From: BS150m-G50 sp964501185 [NCBI: uncultured Bacteroidia bacterium]
GTDB lineage: Bacteria > CAIWAD01 > BS150m-G50
Length of the DNA stretch: 9,106 bases
Direction: 5' to 3'
NCBI GenBank assembly: GCA_964501185.1
Contig: CAZCRT010000009.1
Coordinates: forward strand, 72,497 to 81,602
Of the stretch, positions 1 to 5,438 are shown one piece after another. The translations under genes and the position numbers were made by a program. Each line of letters opens with the position of its first letter. The stretch's first letter is position 1. The notes below the pieces were generated by a model. The model saw only the letters and a list, made by a program, of their open reading frames with translations, was not told the origin of the DNA and made no database searches.

Positions 1-123
1 CGCTGCAACAAGCGATTGAACGTTCCTTTAAGTTCAAACGACTCCTCATTCGAAACCTGTTCCAGCTGCGCTGCAACAAGCGATTGAACGTTCCTTTAAG
101 TTCAAACGACTCCTCATTCGAAA
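1..123. repeat. Exact 55-base direct repeat, period 68
   Basis: Bases 1-55 are identical to 69-123, separated by 13 bases (56-68). The offset of 68 is not a multiple of three, so the repeat shifts the reading frame of the gene that contains it. The first copy may extend left of the window. A repeat that starts exactly at base 1 and is 55 bases long could also come from a short-read assembler using a k-mer of 55, if base 1 is a contig end. Confidence 0.9.
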
Positions 124-187
124 AGGCCTCGATAAAGAGAATAATACTTTCTATGTTATCAACAACAAGTTGACAACCAACCCCTGA
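1..187 (+). pseudogene. 3' end of an unrecognised gene, frame broken by a duplication
   Basis: The presumed native C-terminus reads from about base 56 to a TGA at 185-187. It includes LQQAIERSFKFKRLL and ends in FYVINNKLTTNP. The same LQQAIERSFKFKRLLIR segment is also encoded by the first repeat copy, from base 3, but in another frame. Reading on from that copy crosses the repeat junction and gives an unrelated tail ending at TGA 171-173. The native frame has stops at 17-19 and 29-31 in the first copy, so both copies cannot be translated in the native frame. The peptide is basic and matches no family I recognise; it does not resemble ClpS. Its stop overlaps the GAGGA Shine-Dalgarno sequence (186-190) of the Clp-like gene, so the two were probably translated in tandem. 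If the duplication is an assembly error, this is simply the intact end of a gene entering from the left. Confidence 0.55.
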
Positions 188-194
188 GGAAAAT

Positions 195-2360
195 ATGGAA
201 TTCAAATTCAGCGAAGAGTTCGAGCAACTGTTTAATCAGGCTAAAGAGCTGGCCACCGCTAAAGAACAGAACTATGTCGACCTGCTGCATCTGTTACTGC
301 TGCTTTTGCAGAGTGACGAGATGCCGGAGCAGCTGGCGGCACTGGTACAGGACGAAGTTCACCTGGCAAATCTGATTGAGTTTTTCAGTTCCACCATTGA
401 TTCCATGCCGAAGGACATGCCACAGGAGGCAGAGCTTTCCCCCGGATTGAGTAAAGTTCTGACTTTCATCCAGGAGAAGAAAGAGGGAGTCACCACGGAA
501 TACTTTCTGCAGGTAATGTTTGCCTCCTGGGATAACCTGTTTCCCTTCAGCCTTGAGAAACTGCAGATGACCCTTGCCGGTGCCGAACCGCAGAGTTCTG
601 AGAGTTCCGCAGAGCAGATTATCCAGCGGATGTTTGCCGACGAATACAATCTCAACAAGCAGCTCAAGAAGAGTACACCGCACCTTGGAATAGATTTTCG
701 CGCTACTACTGACAGCATCATGGAGGTGCTGATCAGGCGCTACCGGCACAACGTACTGATCTATGGCCATCCGGGGTCCGGGCGCAGTACAGCTCTGCAG
801 CAGCTTGTTCACCGTATCAACAGCGGAAAAGTACCGGCACCTTTTCGCAAACGGGAACTGTATCAGTTTCACCTGGAGCTGTTCCTGGCGGACCTGAGTG
901 ATAACCGGGAACTGGCGTTGCGCCTGCGGATACTGACGGACTATCTGCACGAACATCCCCAGACAATACTGGTCTTTGAGGATCTTGATAAAATTCTCGC
1001 AAACATTGAGAACAGCCTGATGCAGGAACTTTTCAACCGCCTGATGCATCTTGTCGCTGACCCCGATGCCCGTTTCATCTTCATTACCGACCTGGATTTC
1101 TTCAACAGTACTTTCAACACCAACAGCTATCTGCAGGAACTGTTCACACCGCTTTATATCAGGCCTCTTAAACTTGAGGAAGTAGAGAAAGTGCTGGAAG
1201 ATTCTGTCGCCGGCTTCAAACAGCAATACAGCATCGATGTGAAACAGGAGTGGATTCAGCTGGCTGTGGAGTACGCTGACCGTTTTATTCGCACCATGCA
1301 TTTCCCCAAGAAGGCGATCCATCTGCTTGACATCGTCCTGTCCAAGATCAGTGTGCGGGGGCGGCGGGTAAGCGTTAAGAAATTGTTCCGCGAGGCGGTA
1401 GAGGAGATTACCGGTGAGCCATTCCAGGGGCTGGAGCAGCAGCAGGATCAGATCAACCGGCTGGAGGAGACGCTGGGGAACAGTATCATTGGCCAGGAAA
1501 AAGCTATCCACGCTGTAGCCACACATCTGCGGATCACCCGCAACCAACTGGATACTGCGCGCGAGCGACCTGATGGAGTGTTTCTTTTTGTCGGTCCGAT
1601 GGGTGTCGGAAAACGAAAACTGGCACGGGAAATTTCCCGGATACTCTACAATCGTGAACCGCTAACCCTTTCTCCGTTTGATTTCCAGGTCAAAGAGGAA
1701 AACGAACGGGTGACAGTAAAATACCGACGAAGTACCGTTTTCGAGAAGTTGAAGAGAAGTACGAATTACCTGATACTGCTGGAGGACATGCACGAGATTC
1801 CGACCCAGGTGCTCGAGATGTTCATGAAGGCTTCAGAAGCGGGAGTCCTGCATGCTCCGAGTGGCGAGAAGATACATGTTTCCAATACAACCATCGTCTT
1901 TCTGATGCATGTCACAGATCTGGAACGCTCACAGCAGCTGGGATTCCATGAATCGGTCAGCAGCGACATCCAGGTTGAGCGCTACATGCAATCCTACATC
2001 GAAGAGGCATTTTCAGAGGAATTCAGGGTGAAAATGGATCGGATTGTCTATTTCCAGCCGTTGCAGGAGGATCATATTCGCAGTATCGTTACCGGCGTGT
2101 TCCTGCCGGAGTTTGAGGAGAAGATCAAGGCCCTGGGGCATACCCTGCGCCTCAACAATCCGGTAATCGACCACATCGTGAGCAGCAGCAGTTCACGCGA
2201 TTTCAACGCTCATCAGGTACTCAAAAATTTCCAGAAGATGATAGTCTCACCGGTGGGTGATCTGATCTTCAAACATCAGGGAGAAAGCTTCAACATCACC
2301 TTCAAGCTGGATGAAAAAAAACCTGCCATCAACTGGCGTCGTCGCAAAACCACCGGGTGA
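195..2360 (+). CDS. Degenerate ClpA/ClpC-like double AAA+ protein (probable pseudo-unfoldase)
   Basis: The order of parts is that of a Clp/Hsp100 unfoldase: a Clp N-domain (about 1-135, with the LLHLL motif), a first AAA+ module (about 160-405) and a second (about 420-721, with the conserved IIGQEKAI at 431-438). There is no ClpB-type middle coiled coil. At 721 residues it is slightly shorter than ClpA. Catalytic positions are largely lost. Walker A of module 1 is GHPGSGRS, with Arg197 for the lysine; module 2 keeps Lys473 in GPMGVGKR but lacks the following Thr/Ser. Both Walker B motifs read Glu-Asp instead of Asp-Glu (262-263, 530-531). The KYRG and GYVG pore loops, sensor-1 Asn, arginine fingers (Lys613 in FRVKMD) and sensor-2 Arg (His673) are replaced. 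LGF at 582-584 sits where ClpA and ClpC carry the ClpP-binding IGL/VGF loop. The start ATG has GAGGA at 186-190. The open frame is intact, so it is probably a functional but weak or inactive ATPase paralogue. Role unknown. Confidence 0.88.
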   Translation: MEFKFSEEFEQLFNQAKELATAKEQNYVDLLHLLLLLLQSDEMPEQLAALVQDEVHLANLIEFFSSTIDSMPKDMPQEAELSPGLSKVLTFIQEKKEGVTTEYFLQVMFASWDNLFPFSLEKLQMTLAGAEPQSSESSAEQIIQRMFADEYNLNKQLKKSTPHLGIDFRATTDSIMEVLIRRYRHNVLIYGHPGSGRSTALQQLVHRINSGKVPAPFRKRELYQFHLELFLADLSDNRELALRLRILTDYLHEHPQTILVFEDLDKILANIENSLMQELFNRLMHLVADPDARFIFITDLDFFNSTFNTNSYLQELFTPLYIRPLKLEEVEKVLEDSVAGFKQQYSIDVKQEWIQLAVEYADRFIRTMHFPKKAIHLLDIVLSKISVRGRRVSVKKLFREAVEEITGEPFQGLEQQQDQINRLEETLGNSIIGQEKAIHAVATHLRITRNQLDTARERPDGVFLFVGPMGVGKRKLAREISRILYNREPLTLSPFDFQVKEENERVTVKYRRSTVFEKLKRSTNYLILLEDMHEIPTQVLEMFMKASEAGVLHAPSGEKIHVSNTTIVFLMHVTDLERSQQLGFHESVSSDIQVERYMQSYIEEAFSEEFRVKMDRIVYFQPLQEDHIRSIVTGVFLPEFEEKIKALGHTLRLNNPVIDHIVSSSSSRDFNAHQVLKNFQKMIVSPVGDLIFKHQGESFNITFKLDEKKPAINWRRRKTTG

Positions 2361-2389
2361 TGACAGGAAGTTCGCTATCGAGACAGTAA

Positions 2390-2893
2390 CTATTTAAAGT
2401 CGATCAGCTGCACATCGAAAATGAGAGTAGCGTCAGGCGGGATAACACCACCGGCGCCACGTGCTCCGTAGGCAAGTTCTGGTGGCAGGATCAGACGGCG
2501 TTGCCCACCCCTTTGCATACTGGCAACACCCTCATCCCAACCCTTGATTACCTGTCCCGCACCGATCTTGAACTGGAACGGCTGATTGCGGTCAACAGAG
2601 CTATCGAATTTCTTGCCATCGAGTAGCCAGCCGGTATAGTGCACTGTTACCATATTGCCGGCAACAGGTGAATCACCCTCGCCTACAATGATATCCACAT
2701 ATTGCATTCCGGAAGCTGTAGTAATTGTTGTGGCATCTTCGGGAAGTGCCGGAATGTTACTCGCTGGCGGAGTTGTTGTCACAACTTGCTCCTTCTTTTG
2801 TGTTACGGTTGTTTCGGTAGTGGTTTCGCTCTTCTTGCTACTACAGGCAGTCAGCAGCCCGATGATCATCAGGGCAGACAATAACTGTTTCAT
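2390..2893 (-). CDS. FKBP-type peptidyl-prolyl cis-trans isomerase, lipoprotein
   Basis: The protein has 167 residues. It begins with a lipoprotein signal peptide (basic start, hydrophobic 4-16, lipobox LTAC with the lipidated Cys at 17). Ser at +2 predicts sorting to the outer membrane, facing the periplasm. A Thr-rich flexible linker (about 18-58) follows, then a single FKBP domain (about 60-167). The domain has all family landmarks: VHYTGW (84-89), FDSS (96-99), GQVIKGWDEG (113-122), the hydrophobic-pocket Trp119, LAYG (140-143) and IPPDATLIFDVQL (151-163). It should catalyse prolyl isomerisation in folding envelope proteins. It lacks the long N-terminal dimerisation domain of FkpA/Mip, so it is a minimal FKBP. 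A perfect AGGAGG Shine-Dalgarno sequence lies 7 bases before the ATG (2901-2906, minus strand). It is convergent with the Clp-like gene (29-base gap, no clear terminator) and divergent from purC. Confidence 0.93.
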   Translation of the reverse strand: MKQLLSALMIIGLLTACSSKKSETTTETTVTQKKEQVVTTTPPASNIPALPEDATTITTASGMQYVDIIVGEGDSPVAGNMVTVHYTGWLLDGKKFDSSVDRNQPFQFKIGAGQVIKGWDEGVASMQRGGQRRLILPPELAYGARGAGGVIPPDATLIFDVQLIDFK

Positions 2894-3087
2894 CCTGTAC
2901 CCTCCTTTTTGTTTTCAACTATGAATTAAGTTTTCGGATTTATCATTATTTGCAGAATGTACATTTTACAAATCATCAGGCAATTATACTCCTAGTTCTA
3001 AAAGTGACAAGGTTTTGTTTGTGCTGTTGCTGGCAGCATGCCAAATTATCCACACACAAAAACAGTAATTGTATCACGGAGAGTAAC
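2894..3087. promoter_or_regulatory. Divergent intergenic region between the FKBP gene and purC
   Basis: This 194-base AT-rich stretch must hold both promoters. A perfect 10-base palindrome AATGTACATT lies at 2956-2965. A TATACT that could be the purC -10 box lies at 2985-2990, but TTTACA (2965-2970), the best -35, is only 14 bases away, so the promoter call is weak. A perfect inverted repeat TGGCA-GCA-TGCCA at 3031-3043 would fall in the purC leader and could be an operator or small hairpin; it does not match the Escherichia coli PurR box. GGAG at 3078-3081 is the purC Shine-Dalgarno sequence, and TTGTATCACG (3069-3078) runs into it. Confidence 0.4.
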
Positions 3088-4044
3088 ATGATCAACGCAG
3101 GCACATTGCAGGAACAATTGCAGTACACACTTGACCCCGAGCAGCTTCCGCTTCCGGGCAGTTATTACAAGGGAAAGGTACGCGACAACTATACCATGGA
3201 GCAGCAGCGTCTGATTCTGGTCAGTGATCGCGTGAGCGCTTTTGATCGCGTTCTAACGACGATTCCGTTTAAAGGGCAGGTACTCAACCAGCTGGCTGCC
3301 TGGTGGTTTGACCAGACGATCGATATCATCGACAATCATGTAATCTCCGTTCCCGACCCAAACCTTATGGAAGTGCGTGAGTGTGAACCGGTCATGATGG
3401 AGATGATTGTGAGAGGCTATCTGACAGGAGTTACTAACACCTCCGCCTGGTTCAACTACGAACAGGGAGTGCGTGATTTTGCCGGTAACCGGTTACCGGA
3501 AGGGATGCGCAAGGATCAGAAATTCGAGCAACCGATCCTGACACCCTCGACCAAGGCACCTCAGGGAGAGCATGATGAGACCGTTGCACCGTCGGTTCTG
3601 CTGGAGCGGGGTATTGTCACTGAAGCGGAGATGGCACAGCTGAGTGAGATCAGCCTGCAACTGTTTGAACGGGGGCAGAAAATTGCCGCACGACAGGGGA
3701 TTATTCTGGTCGATACGAAATATGAATTCGGCAGGGTAGATGGTGAACTGGTGCTGATGGATGAGATACACACACCTGATTCCTCCCGGTTCTGGTTTGC
3801 TGATGAGTACCTGCAACGTTTCGAAAATGGTGATCCTCAGAAGAAAATCGATAAAGAGTATCTGCGGGAGTGGCTGGCACAGCAGGGATTCCGTGGTGAG
3901 GGAGAAATACCTGAAATCTCTGATGAAGTACGCCTGGAAGCTGCCCGTCGCTATATTGAGGCATTTGAACTGATTACCGGCAGCGAGTTTGAGGCCACAT
4001 CTGGAGACCCGCTGCCCCGTTTGATGCAGAACCTGGGTATCTGA
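3088..4044 (+). CDS. purC: Phosphoribosylaminoimidazole-succinocarboxamide (SAICAR) synthase
   Basis: This cytoplasmic enzyme of de novo purine synthesis joins CAIR and aspartate, using ATP, to give SAICAR. The 318-residue product is the longer form of the family, like yeast Ade1, rather than the ~237-residue E. coli type. Family motifs are intact: the ATP-binding YKGKVRDNY (27-35), SDRVSAFD (46-53), the VRGYLTG substrate loop, LVDTKYEFG (around 207-215) and DEIHTPDSSRFW (225-236). The ATG at 3088 is chosen because GGAG lies 6 bases upstream and the protein then starts as family members do. The frame is open back to 2950, but those 46 extra residues look non-coding. The stop is two bases before the methyltransferase start, so the two are probably co-transcribed. 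Confidence 0.96.
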   Translation: MINAGTLQEQLQYTLDPEQLPLPGSYYKGKVRDNYTMEQQRLILVSDRVSAFDRVLTTIPFKGQVLNQLAAWWFDQTIDIIDNHVISVPDPNLMEVRECEPVMMEMIVRGYLTGVTNTSAWFNYEQGVRDFAGNRLPEGMRKDQKFEQPILTPSTKAPQGEHDETVAPSVLLERGIVTEAEMAQLSEISLQLFERGQKIAARQGIILVDTKYEFGRVDGELVLMDEIHTPDSSRFWFADEYLQRFENGDPQKKIDKEYLREWLAQQGFRGEGEIPEISDEVRLEAARRYIEAFELITGSEFEATSGDPLPRLMQNLGI

Positions 4045-4046
4045 TT

Positions 4047-4748
4047 TTGGACTACAGTGATCGAGAGGCTGGTGTAGCATCCGATTATTTCTGGTTCCGC
4101 GCCAAGCTGGTGTTGATAGACAGGCTCCTGAGGCTGGCTAAACCCGCGGCGGGCGCTCGTATCATCAGCGTTGGTGCGGGCACTGGAGAGGAAATCGCGG
4201 TGTTACGCCGCTACGGAACAATCACCACACTTGATAGCGAACATCGCGCTCTGGCTCTGATTGAAGCTGCAGACAACCCTGTTTGCGGCGACGCGCAGCA
4301 GTTGCCATTTGTATCACAAAGTGCAGATCTGATCTGTCTGTTTGACGTACTCGAGCACCTTCCGGAAGATAAGCAGGCAGCAGGAGAGTTCATGCGCGTG
4401 CTACGCCCCGGTGGATGCCTGCTGTTGACCGTTCCGGCATTCCCATCGCTCTTCAGTGGACATGACAGGGCCCTCGGTCATTGCCGACGTTACAACAGGT
4501 CCGGCCTGCGCAGACTGCTGCAGGACTGGGACGAGGTGGCCAGCGGCTGGTGGGCGGCTACTACATTCGCCCCCTTCATTGTATCACGTATGCTGAACAG
4601 AAAACGTGATACACTTGACTATCCTCACCCTGCGCCCTGGTTGAATCGATTGCTTTACAAATGTCTCACAATGGAAGCACGCAGCGCTGGAACACCATTC
4701 TCACCCCCGACAGGATCTTCTCTGTATGCTGTTTTCAGAAAACGGTAA
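4047..4748 (+). CDS. Class I SAM-dependent methyltransferase
   Basis: The 233-residue protein has a Rossmann-type methyltransferase fold (Methyltransf_11-like). Motif I is ISVGAGTGE (40-48), the acidic ribose-binding residue is Asp63 in TTLDSE, motif III is GDAQQLPF (81-88) and LFDVLEHL (98-105) is the post-motif signature. VLRPGGCLLLTVPAF follows. The SGHDRALGHCRRYNR segment resembles methyltransferases found near polysaccharide or lipid glycosylation genes, but the substrate cannot be assigned. There is no ATG near the N-terminus. TTG at 4047 gives a normal family start (WFRAKLVLID near residue 20), so it is preferred. No clear Shine-Dalgarno sequence is present, and with purC ending two bases upstream, translation probably depends on coupling. 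Three of the window's five TGTATCAC motifs lie in this gene, two forming a 10-base inverted repeat. Confidence 0.85.
   Translation: MDYSDREAGVASDYFWFRAKLVLIDRLLRLAKPAAGARIISVGAGTGEEIAVLRRYGTITTLDSEHRALALIEAADNPVCGDAQQLPFVSQSADLICLFDVLEHLPEDKQAAGEFMRVLRPGGCLLLTVPAFPSLFSGHDRALGHCRRYNRSGLRRLLQDWDEVASGWWAATTFAPFIVSRMLNRKRDTLDYPHPAPWLNRLLYKCLTMEARSAGTPFSPPTGSSLYAVFRKR
4580..4613. repeat. Perfect 10-base inverted repeat inside the methyltransferase gene
   Basis: TGTATCACGT (4580-4589) and ACGTGATACA (4604-4613) are exact reverse complements separated by 14 bases. They could form a stem-loop in the mRNA or a two-site protein-binding target. The arms encode VSR and RDT, which are not family motifs, so protein conservation does not obviously explain the symmetry. 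Confidence 0.75.
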
Positions 4749-4967
4749 CTTTTGTGGCACGTTTGGTTCTTACATGAGATTAAGTCAACTACTGAATTTG
4801 TATCACGTAAACCCGCATATCAGTTGAAGAGGCACAATAAGCGCCCCTCCTGGAAAGAGAGAGTACCTCCGGGAGTAAAATATAAAGCATATAAGTGAAG
4901 AATATACCTTATAGGGTAAATATACGATATCATGAAAAATGAATCGTTTAAAAACACCAGCATATGC

Positions 4968-4987
4968 CAGTTCGGCAGTTCGGAACT
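4968..4987. repeat. Tandem CAGTTCGG repeat with overlapping palindrome
   Basis: CAGTTCGG occurs twice back to back (4968-4975, 4976-4983). The second copy runs into AGTTC-G-GAACT (4977-4987), a perfect 5+1+5 palindrome. This could be an operator or a slippage product. Confidence 0.5.
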
Positions 4988-5067
4988 CCCTGACTAAAAG
5001 CAGATATTGCGAAAACCAATCATGGTAACACCATAATACACAATAATATAGTCGTATCTGCGATTCG

Positions 5068-5083
5068 CTGTTTATTTCAACAG
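5068..5083. promoter_or_regulatory. LexA-like (SOS) box
   Basis: The sequence is CTGT-TTATTTCA-ACAG. It keeps the CTGT-N8-ACAG core of the gammaproteobacterial LexA site with an AT-rich centre. It lies about 355 bases upstream of the nrdJa ATG, farther than usual for direct repression unless transcription starts far upstream. No obvious SOS gene begins next to it on either strand. Confidence 0.3.
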
Positions 5084-5279
5084 GTCTGTTACAAAAAAAA
5101 AAAATCCGGTAAATCCTTCAGAAACAGCAGCGCAGAAATAGCCTTCAGGTTTTCCATTGACAAAGAAATTGGAGAGTGTAGTTTTTTAGTACGGTTGAGT
5201 CGGAGCAGGAACCTGTTTCCCTTATTTTCTGTCACCAAAAAGAAAACGACAAAAACGCATCGCAATTCTTTCTTACACA

Positions 5280-5298
5280 TCATAAAAAATATTTATGA
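5280..5298. promoter_or_regulatory. Palindromic candidate operator upstream of nrdJa
   Basis: TCATAAA (5280-5286) and TTTATGA (5292-5298) are perfect inverted repeats around AAATA. The size and AT-rich centre suit a dimeric repressor or activator, about 140 bases before the nrdJa start. It does not match the NrdR, FNR, Fur or CRP consensus sequences that I know. Confidence 0.3.
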
Positions 5299-5438
5299 CT
5301 ATTGATGTGGTAGTAGAATTACCTGCATAATAACTCCTCTTGACCAGAACATTGTTTTTAAATCAACTCTAGACGAAAGAGATTGTCATTCAAGCTTGGA
5401 ATAAGTTGTTGGTGTATTATCTGCTGGCGGAGTAACTG

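Larger units (their letters stand above)
3069..4808. repeat. Cluster of five TGTATCAC motifs
   Basis: The motif occurs at 3069-3078 (TTGTATCACG, just before purC), 4309-4318 (TTGTATCACA), 4579-4590 (TTGTATCACGTA), 4604-4613 (inverted, ACGTGATACA) and 4798-4809 (TTGTATCACGTA). The third and fifth share 12 bases. I found no other TGTATCAC on either strand of the window. Two sites are intergenic, at the borders of the purC-methyltransferase unit, and three are coding. The function is unknown. Confidence 0.6.
4749..5438. other. 690-base AT-rich intergenic region upstream of nrdJa
   Basis: No convincing gene was found. The stretch holds: a fifth TGTATCAC motif (4800-4807); a possible hairpin CTCCTGG/CCGGGAG (4847-4853 with 4869-4875, one G-U pair) without a T-run, so a poor terminator for the methyltransferase; a near-palindrome TACCTTATAGGGTA; a tandem CAGTTCGG plus palindrome (4968-4987); ATGGT-AAC-ACCAT (5022-5034); a LexA-like site (5068-5083); a run of 12 A (5093-5104); and a palindrome TCATAAA-N5-TTTATGA (5280-5298). 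Neither the cobalamin riboswitch core nor a GCCACTG B12 box is present, although the downstream enzyme needs adenosylcobalamin. GGAG at 5429-5432 is the nrdJa ribosome binding site. A clear -35/-10 pair for nrdJa was not found; TATTAT at 5415-5420 is a possible -10 but would leave a very short leader. Confidence 0.6.

Noticed and set aside
1-123. CRISPR or mobile-element terminal repeat
   Set aside because: There are only two copies, they are coding sequence of one gene, and no transposase or spacer pattern is present.
294-1547. 417-codon open frame on the minus strand opposite the Clp-like gene
   Set aside because: The translation resembles no family, it lies wholly inside a gene with clear Clp motifs, and such long antisense frames are common opposite coding sequence.
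2950-3087. 46-codon N-terminal extension of purC from the ATG at 2950
   Set aside because: The extension is cysteine- and leucine-rich without family similarity, has no ribosome binding site, and the ATG at 3088 has GGAG at proper spacing.
3493-4080. 195-codon minus-strand open frame opposite purC
   Set aside because: The plus strand carries all SAICAR synthase signatures; this is a shadow.
4847-4875. Intrinsic terminator after the methyltransferase
   Set aside because: The hairpin CTCCTGG/CCGGGAG has a 15-base loop and is followed by an A-rich, not T-rich, stretch.
4932-4997. 21-codon plus-strand frame (MKNESFKN...) in the gap
   Set aside because: No Shine-Dalgarno sequence within range and no recognisable peptide; a frame this short is expected by chance.
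5028-5053. NrdR-box-like sequence ACACAATA-A-TATAGT and a second ACACCATA
   Set aside because: Half-sites match the NrdR consensus but the spacing is one base too long, the usual paired site about 31 bases away is absent, and it lies about 390 bases from nrdJa.
5089-5283. 64-codon minus-strand frame in the AT-rich gap
   Set aside because: No ribosome binding site, low-complexity translation, and its C-terminal FFF comes from the 12-A tract.
4749-5438. Cobalamin riboswitch upstream of the B12-dependent reductase
   Set aside because: No B12-box core or conserved GCCACTG element was found on the coding strand of the gap; the only GCCACTG seen (near 8890) lies inside coding sequence.
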